Part shown: piece after piece, positions 59,121 through 64,000 of the stretch | Layout of the letters: the number at the start of each line of letters is the position of its first letter | How positions within the stretch are numbered: position 1 is the first letter of the stretch | Assembly: GCA_019636335.1 (NCBI GenBank) | Contig: JAHBXR010000004.1 | Location: 248,001 to 312,000, forward strand | Direction of reading: 5' to 3' | DNA length: 64,000 nucleotides | Source of the DNA: Pirellulales bacterium | GTDB lineage: Bacteria > Planctomycetota > Planctomycetia > Pirellulales > JAEUIK01 | Position numbers and translations under genes: made by a program | The notes under the pieces: generated by a model | Databases searched by the model: none | What the model was told of the DNA's origin: nothing | The model's input: the letters and a program-made list of their open reading frames with translations, nothing else

Positions 59121-61541
59121 ATGCGTCGCCGCACAACACCACTTGCCATCGTGCTAGCTCTGCTCACAGCGCTAGCAACGCCAGTAGCAGCAGAAAGCGA
59201 GGAGAGTCGCGAGAAGTCGAGCCGCTCGCGGACCAAGGCCCGGCCCGTCGCGCGGCTACAAGAGCCCGTGCCCGAGATCCCTTTGCCTCCGGTCGAAGTT
59301 CGCCCGGAGGAAGAAGCCCCCGCGCCAGCACCGAACGAACCACGACCGCCGCAACGTGGCGGCGCGCCGAATCAACCCTCCGACACCGCGCCGGAAAGTG
59401 CGTCGGACGATCTGCTCCCCGAGCTGAGCGGCGCCGGCACGGAAAACGATTTGACTTCGATGTCGCAGAACATCGGCCGCAACCCGTTCGATCTTCCCTA
59501 CAGCTATCCTAGCCTGCGCGAGCAGGATTTCGCCGGTCTGAATAGTGCCACGCGCGACAGCACGTCGCTCTTCGATAATCCGTCGTTCGCCACGATCATC
59601 GATCGCAGCCAGCTCAACGAGCGCGACGCATCGGACATGTTCCGCGCGCTGCAGTACGAAGTGGGCGTGCTGATGCAGGCAACGGCCCGCGGTCAGGCCA
59701 GCCCTTTCCTGCGTGGTCTGACGGGCCAGCAAGTGCTGCTGCTGGTCGATGGCGTGCGGCTCAACAACTCGACCTACCGTGCCGGACCGAATCAGTATTT
59801 CAACCTGATCGATCCCGGGATGGTCGACCGCGTCGAGATCGTGCGCGGCCCCGAGGGCGTGGTGTGGGGGGCCGACGCGATCGGCGGCGTGATCAACGTC
59901 GTGTCGCGCAGCGCCTCGCCGTTCCGCGGCAACTATGGCTTTCCGACCTTTACCGAGTATTTCGGCACCGCCGACACGTCGTCGTACAGCCGCGGCAATA
60001 TCGAAGGCTGGGTCGGCAACAGCGGCGTCTTTGCCGGTGGCAGCTACCTGAACGTGAACGATCTCGACCGCGGCGGCTCGCTCGGTCGTCAGCCCTTCAC
60101 GAACTTTCACCAGTACGCGGGAGACGTGAAGTATAACTACCTGCTCAGCTCCGACTGGATGCTGACGGCCGACGTGCAGCACTTCGAGCAACTCGACCTG
60201 CCACGCAGCGACCGGTTCCCGCCCTTCGTCTTGGGTCCACCGGCAAACACGCCGCGCCCCACCTGGTTCAACCCGCAGCAGCGCGATATGGCTTATCTGC
60301 GACTGCAAGGCGTGGCATACAGTGGGCTTTTCGATGCCGCGTCATCGACCGTGTCGTACCAGCGCAACAAGGAGGCCGTGACCGAGATTCGCAGTGCCAC
60401 GCGCACCGATCAGGGCGAGTTCGACGTGAATACGTTCGGCTACGACCTGGTCTTCGCCAAGGATCTCGAAAGCTTCGGCTCGCTGACCTACGGCTGCGAC
60501 ATCTACTACGACCACATCGATTCGTTCCGCAATCAGATCAACCCACAAACGGGCGTTTCGGTCCCTTCGACGCCCCAGTTCCCCGACGGCAGCACGTACG
60601 ATCGCATGGGGACGTTCCTCAGTTGGCGCGTGCCGCTGGTCGATCGTCTCGACGCGGTGACGGGCGTGCGCTACGAAAATGCCAACGCCCAGGCGGTGCC
60701 CACCGTGAACAACGTCCGCGTGCCCTTCAAACGCAACTACCGCGACTGGATTACCAGCGCCGGTTTGATCTACTCGGCGACCGACAACTTGAACATCGTG
60801 GGGAACGTCTCGGAAGGCTACCGTGCCCCGAACCTCGACGACCTGACGGCCGACAACACCGTGCTGCAGAATGGCACGGACCTGCCGAGTCTCGACGTCG
60901 ATCCGGAGCATCCGATCAACTACGAAATCGGCTTCAAGGTCGATACGCCCCGTCTGCGGATGCAGGTCTTCCAGTTCTGGACCGATCTGCGCAATCAGAT
61001 CTTGCGACAGGCGGTTGATGCCAACGGCAACCCCGTGCCCGACGTCATCGTCAACGGCGTTCGCGTGCCGGGCAGCTCGAACTTCGTCCGGGCGAACTTC
61101 GACTGCTACATGTACGGCACCGAACTGGCCGGCGAGTATCTGCTCGAAGACGGCTGGAGCCTGTACGGCAACTACTGGTACACGTACGGCCTCGACCGCT
61201 CGCGCAGCGAACCGCTGAGCCGCGTCCCGCCGATGCAAGGCATCGTCGGTTTCCGCTGGCGCGACGAGTACGACCGCAACTGGTTCGACATCTTCACCTG
61301 GCTCGTCGATCGCCAGGATCGATACGCGGCGCAGAACAATGTCGATTCGCGCTTCATTGCCGGTGGAACTCCGGGTTACGCCACGCTCAACATGCGCGTC
61401 GGCAAGAACTTTGGGGAATGCCTCAACCATCGCGTGAGCATGTCGCTGGAGAATATCACCGACAAGGCATATCGCGTGCTGGGCTCGGGAGTCGACGGGC
61501 CGGGCATCAACGCCGTGTTCGGCTACGAGTATCTGCACTAG
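59121..61541 (+). CDS. TonB-dependent outer-membrane receptor
   Basis: The start ATG 59121 follows GGGGAGGGA by seven bases and opens a signal peptide (RRRTTPLAIVLALLTALATPVAA). A long proline-rich linker precedes the plug (about residues 155-280; SPFLRGLTGQQVLLLVDGVRLNN, VDRVEIVRGPEGVVWGADAIGGVINV). PPVEVRPEE near residue 75 may be the TonB box. The 22-stranded barrel fills the rest (GNVSEGYRAPNLDDLTADN, LSRVPPMQGIVGFRW, MSLENITDKAYRVLGSG). It imports a scarce ligand such as siderophore, haem or vitamin using TonB energy. A TonB-like gene follows. Length, 806 residues, is typical. Confidence 0.93.
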   Translation: MRRRTTPLAIVLALLTALATPVAAESEESREKSSRSRTKARPVARLQEPVPEIPLPPVEVRPEEEAPAPAPNEPRPPQRGGAPNQPSDTAPESASDDLLPELSGAGTENDLTSMSQNIGRNPFDLPYSYPSLREQDFAGLNSATRDSTSLFDNPSFATIIDRSQLNERDASDMFRALQYEVGVLMQATARGQASPFLRGLTGQQVLLLVDGVRLNNSTYRAGPNQYFNLIDPGMVDRVEIVRGPEGVVWGADAIGGVINVVSRSASPFRGNYGFPTFTEYFGTADTSSYSRGNIEGWVGNSGVFAGGSYLNVNDLDRGGSLGRQPFTNFHQYAGDVKYNYLLSSDWMLTADVQHFEQLDLPRSDRFPPFVLGPPANTPRPTWFNPQQRDMAYLRLQGVAYSGLFDAASSTVSYQRNKEAVTEIRSATRTDQGEFDVNTFGYDLVFAKDLESFGSLTYGCDIYYDHIDSFRNQINPQTGVSVPSTPQFPDGSTYDRMGTFLSWRVPLVDRLDAVTGVRYENANAQAVPTVNNVRVPFKRNYRDWITSAGLIYSATDNLNIVGNVSEGYRAPNLDDLTADNTVLQNGTDLPSLDVDPEHPINYEIGFKVDTPRLRMQVFQFWTDLRNQILRQAVDANGNPVPDVIVNGVRVPGSSNFVRANFDCYMYGTELAGEYLLEDGWSLYGNYWYTYGLDRSRSEPLSRVPPMQGIVGFRWRDEYDRNWFDIFTWLVDRQDRYAAQNNVDSRFIAGGTPGYATLNMRVGKNFGECLNHRVSMSLENITDKAYRVLGSGVDGPGINAVFGYEYLH

Positions 61542-61560
61542 TCCTTTGCGGGGGCTGCGG

Positions 61561-61595
61561 GGCGCCGTCGTCGGCGACGATCCGACGACGGCGCC
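61561..61595 (+). terminator. perfect 14-base-arm hairpin after the receptor gene
   Basis: GGCGCCGTCGTCGG (61561-61574) and CCGACGACGGCGCC (61582-61595) pair perfectly around a 7-base loop. It begins 20 bases after the receptor stop and 45 bases before the TonB-like start. There is no T-run, so it may be a partial terminator or processing site that lowers expression of the downstream TonB gene. Confidence 0.6.
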
Positions 61596-61640
61596 GGCGA
61601 AATCAGGTTCGTCGAAGGATCTCTCGACGGCGTCACTCGA

Positions 61641-62240
61641 GTGCGGCATACTGAAATCGTGATCCACTTTCCCGTTCATCCTCGGAATCTGGCCTGGTTC
61701 TCAGCGTCGCTGCTGGGTTTGGCCATCATTATGGGCGGAATGCTTGCTGGTCCCGCCCGCGGCGACTCGCACGTCGCTTCGCCCGACATGGGGCCGCCCC
61801 CGGGGTTGGCTCCCGCACCCCACATGTTTCCCGGGGCGCCCTCTTTGCCAGCCGATGGATCGCCACCGTCCTCCGACGGAGCGCCCCCGCTCGTTCCACC
61901 GCAGGGTAGTCTGCCAGCGGGTTTTCCCCTGCCGGCGCGAGGGCAGCAGCCGCCGATCATCGTCGACGATCCGTTTCCGCCGCGACTGCTAAACAACGTG
62001 CCCCCGTTGTATCCGCGCCAAGCGCGGCGCGAGGGAAAGCAAGGCACGGTGCTGCTGCGGCTGGAAGTGATGGAGCATGGGGCGGTTTCGCGCGTGGAAT
62101 TGCTCTCTTCGAGCGGCCACGAGATGCTCGACCTGGCCGCCATCGAGGCCGTCCGCGGCTGGCGTTATGCCCCCGTTCGCCAGGGTGGCAAGCCGATTCG
62201 TTGGGCCGGTCGCCTGCCGGTGAACTTCGTGCTCGACTGA
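61641..62240 (+). CDS. TonB-like energy transducer
   Basis: The 199-residue protein has an N-terminal membrane anchor (FSASLLGLAIIMGGMLAGPA), a proline-rich spacer (about 50-110) and a C-terminal TonB domain (110-199; NVPPLYPRQARREGKQGTVLLRLEVMEHGAV, DLAAIEAVRGWRYAP). TonB carries proton-motive energy from ExbB-ExbD to receptors like the one just upstream. The start is GTG 61641, with another GTG at 61659. The anchor lacks the SHLS motif of classical TonB, and an AxG signal-like end raises the option of a cleaved protein. exbB/exbD are not in the window. Confidence 0.8.
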   Translation: MRHTEIVIHFPVHPRNLAWFSASLLGLAIIMGGMLAGPARGDSHVASPDMGPPPGLAPAPHMFPGAPSLPADGSPPSSDGAPPLVPPQGSLPAGFPLPARGQQPPIIVDDPFPPRLLNNVPPLYPRQARREGKQGTVLLRLEVMEHGAVSRVELLSSSGHEMLDLAAIEAVRGWRYAPVRQGGKPIRWAGRLPVNFVLD

Positions 62241-62370
62241 GCTCGGGGGTCTCGCGTGCGAGGGGGTCTGCTTTGCGGACTTTTCTCGCGGCGAAAGCCC
62301 GTTTGCAGCGAGTGGCTCTTTCTAACACAATGGCACTCTCCACGCGTCATTCTCTGCGAGAGTTCGTGCC

Positions 62371-63936
62371 ATGTCCGTCGCGTCGCGCCACTACGTGCTG
62401 TTGATCTGGGGAGCGCTGCTAGCCTCGTTCTGCGTTCGGCCCAGCGCGGCCGAGGGGTTGGCAGAAAAGTTCCAGACGATTGTGGCGCAGCCGGAGTTCC
62501 GCACCGCGCAGTGGGGATTGCTGGTGGCCGATCTCGAATCGGGTGAAGTGCTGTACGAATACCAAGCGGACAAGCTTTTCGCGCCGGCCTCGACGACCAA
62601 GCTCTATTCGGTGGCCGCGGCCCTGGCGCAGTTCGGCAAGGATTTTCGCTTCGAAACGCCGCTGGTGCGGCGCGGTGAAGTCTCGAACGACGGCCGCCTG
62701 GAGGGAGATCTCATCCTCATCGCCAGCGGCGACCCGACCCTGGGAGGCCGCAGCGTCGAGTCGGATCAGATCGCCTTCACCAACGGCGATCACACCTATG
62801 CCAATAGCTCGAAGAAAACCGAGCTGACGGCGCCCGATCCGCTCGCCGGCTTGAACGCCTTGGCCAAACAGGTCGCCGACGCCGGCATCAATCACATCGC
62901 CGGCGACGTCCTCATCGACGATCGCCTGTTCGATCTCGACGAGAGCACGGGCAGCGGGCCCTCGCGCCTGACGCCGATCATGGTGAACGATAATGTCATC
63001 GACGTCGTCGTGTCGCCGGGCGAAGTTGGCAAGCCGGCGTTCGTCGACTGGCGTCCGAAGTCGGCCACCTTCTCGGTCGACGCCCAGGCTCAAACCGTGG
63101 CGGCCGGTGGCAAGCTCGACCTCGATGTCTTCTTTGCCGCGCCGAATCGTATCCTGGTGCGCGGCACTATTCCGGCCGACTCGAAACCGGTGGTGCGGAT
63201 CGTCGAGGTAACCGATCCCGCCACGTTCGCGCGAATTTTACTGATCGAGGCGTTGGAACGAGCGGGGGTGAACGTCAAGGCACGTCTCGCGGCGGCCAAC
63301 GCCAGGGATCGCTTGCCCGATCGCGATCAGACGGCCCAGTTGCCGCGCGTCGCCCTGCTCACTTCTCCCCCGCTGAGCGAGGAAGCCAAGCTGATTCTGA
63401 AGGTCAGTCACAACCTGCACGCGAGCACGCTGCCACTGCTCCTGGCCGCGCGTCACGGAAAGCGCACGCTCGAACAAGGCCTACGCATCCAGGCCGGCGT
63501 ACTTCATGAGCTGGGCGTCGACGTCGACACGATCTCGTTCGGGGGCGGCGCCGGCGGGGCTCGAGCCGACTATATCACGCCCCGTGCCACGGTATCGCTG
63601 CTGCGGCACATGGCCACCCGCGACGACTTCGACGTCTATCTCGCGGCGCTACCGATCCTGGGCGTCGACGGCACTCTGGCCGAGGCCGTCTCCGCCGACA
63701 GTCCCGCCCGAGGCACAGCGCAGGCCAAGACCGGAACCCTCTACTGGCGGAACAATCTCGACGGCGGCTTTCTGCTGCAGAGCAAAGCCTTGGCCGGGTA
63801 TCTGACCGCGGCGAGTGGCCGTCGCCTCGTCTTCGCGCTCTTCGTCAATAACGCGTTGCTCGACAACGCCGACGGCACCGGTAGGATCGGCCGCACCCTG
63901 GGGAACGTGTGCGAGAAGATCCACGAATCGTATTAG
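62371..63936 (+). CDS. dacB: PBP4-family D-alanyl-D-alanine carboxypeptidase/endopeptidase (S13)
   Basis: The 521-residue exported enzyme trims or cleaves peptidoglycan cross-links. A signal peptide (LLIWGALLASFCVRPSAAEG) precedes the three penicillin-binding motifs: S74-T-T-K77 in PASTTKLYS, S346-H-N348 in KVSHNLHAS, and K453-T-G in AQAKTGTL. A long insertion between the first two motifs (about residues 100-290) is the extra domain typical of PBP4/DacB. Peptidoglycan genes of this kind fit the evidence that planctomycetes have a thin wall. It starts 131 bases after the TonB-like gene. Only 64 non-coding bases follow to the window end. Confidence 0.92.
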   Translation: MSVASRHYVLLIWGALLASFCVRPSAAEGLAEKFQTIVAQPEFRTAQWGLLVADLESGEVLYEYQADKLFAPASTTKLYSVAAALAQFGKDFRFETPLVRRGEVSNDGRLEGDLILIASGDPTLGGRSVESDQIAFTNGDHTYANSSKKTELTAPDPLAGLNALAKQVADAGINHIAGDVLIDDRLFDLDESTGSGPSRLTPIMVNDNVIDVVVSPGEVGKPAFVDWRPKSATFSVDAQAQTVAAGGKLDLDVFFAAPNRILVRGTIPADSKPVVRIVEVTDPATFARILLIEALERAGVNVKARLAAANARDRLPDRDQTAQLPRVALLTSPPLSEEAKLILKVSHNLHASTLPLLLAARHGKRTLEQGLRIQAGVLHELGVDVDTISFGGGAGGARADYITPRATVSLLRHMATRDDFDVYLAALPILGVDGTLAEAVSADSPARGTAQAKTGTLYWRNNLDGGFLLQSKALAGYLTAASGRRLVFALFVNNALLDNADGTGRIGRTLGNVCEKIHESY

Positions 63937-64000
63937 CCGGCGTGGAAGCCCGGCGCGAGACGGACTTCGCGTCGTCGTCGTAAACATTAGAATGCGAGCT

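Noticed and set aside
1..64000. tRNA, rRNA and CRISPR arrays
   Set aside because: I looked for T-loop GTTCRANNC strings in cloverleaf context, rRNA core sequences and regularly spaced direct repeats, and found none that held up by eye. A covariance-model scan would be decisive.

Overview
The window looks like chromosomal DNA of a high-GC planctomycete, most likely of the Pirellulales type. The main evidence is an adjacent pair of secreted planctomycete hallmark genes: a cytochrome/DUF1549/DUF1553 protein (9840-12953) and a Tat-exported DUF1501 protein (8361-9824). Supporting signs are a sequence at 28011-28035 that reads NPKRQRG on the minus strand (remembered from planctomycete genomes), zinc-ribbon/HEAT and DUF4404 proteins, and frequent GTG/TTG starts with patchy Shine-Dalgarno sites. 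I found no rRNA, tRNA, CRISPR array, prophage or intact insertion sequence by eye. Most of the window is ordinary chromosomal gene content with several small families of palindromic repeats between genes.

Layout. 0.1-1.3 kb: a small protein and a TatD-like hydrolase. 1.7-4.8 kb (minus): rimO, pgsA and a CPBP membrane protease. 5.1-8.3 kb: an IrrE-like protease with an altered zinc motif, then a receiver-like protein and a DNA-binding EIIA fusion on the minus strand, then a GDPD phosphodiesterase. 8.3-13 kb (minus): the DUF1501/cytochrome pair. 13.2-15.3 kb: an OmpR-type regulator overlapping a histidine kinase. 15.5-18.5 kb: a GntR(YtrA)-ABC operon with a visible promoter and possible operators. 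18.6-27.2 kb: a YeaQ-like membrane protein, a lipoprotein, a 1007-residue TPR protein with a CHAT-like domain that seems to lack its catalytic residues, an aldehyde dehydrogenase and a large secreted protein. 27.5-33.1 kb: a 93-residue helical protein behind a sigma-54-like site, a GT4 glycosyltransferase, a HAD phosphatase, sufU-sufS and an HDAC11-like deacylase.

33.1-40.1 kb: a DUF255 thioredoxin-like protein, panB, a secreted protein, a TPR glycosyltransferase-like membrane protein, DUF4404 and a crotonase. 40.3-47.0 kb: a zinc-ribbon/HEAT membrane protein, then on the minus strand an ABC ATPase-permease-auxiliary operon. 47.6-50.7 kb: a GlmU-like nucleotidyltransferase followed by prs (UDP-sugar and PRPP supply), then lgt carrying an inserted PDZ-like domain. 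50.7-51.1 kb: a structured noncoding element. 51.1-58.6 kb: an AsmA-like protein, an SMP-30 lactonase, a pseudopilin, a divergent Nramp-like transporter and an SDR. 59.1-63.9 kb: a TonB-dependent receptor, a TonB-like protein and a PBP4-type DD-carboxypeptidase.

The most unusual signal is at 50731-51079. A 16-base core occurs four times in alternating orientation and forms two hairpins of 64 and 63 nt that differ by matched G/C swaps. A third hairpin lies between them and a near-perfect 21-base direct repeat flanks the set. No whole-window system such as defence, secretion or biosynthesis stands out as new. The other leads are domain-level oddities: Lgt with PDZ, degenerate CHAT, the HELGE protease, the HTH-EIIA fusion and the divergent Nramp.
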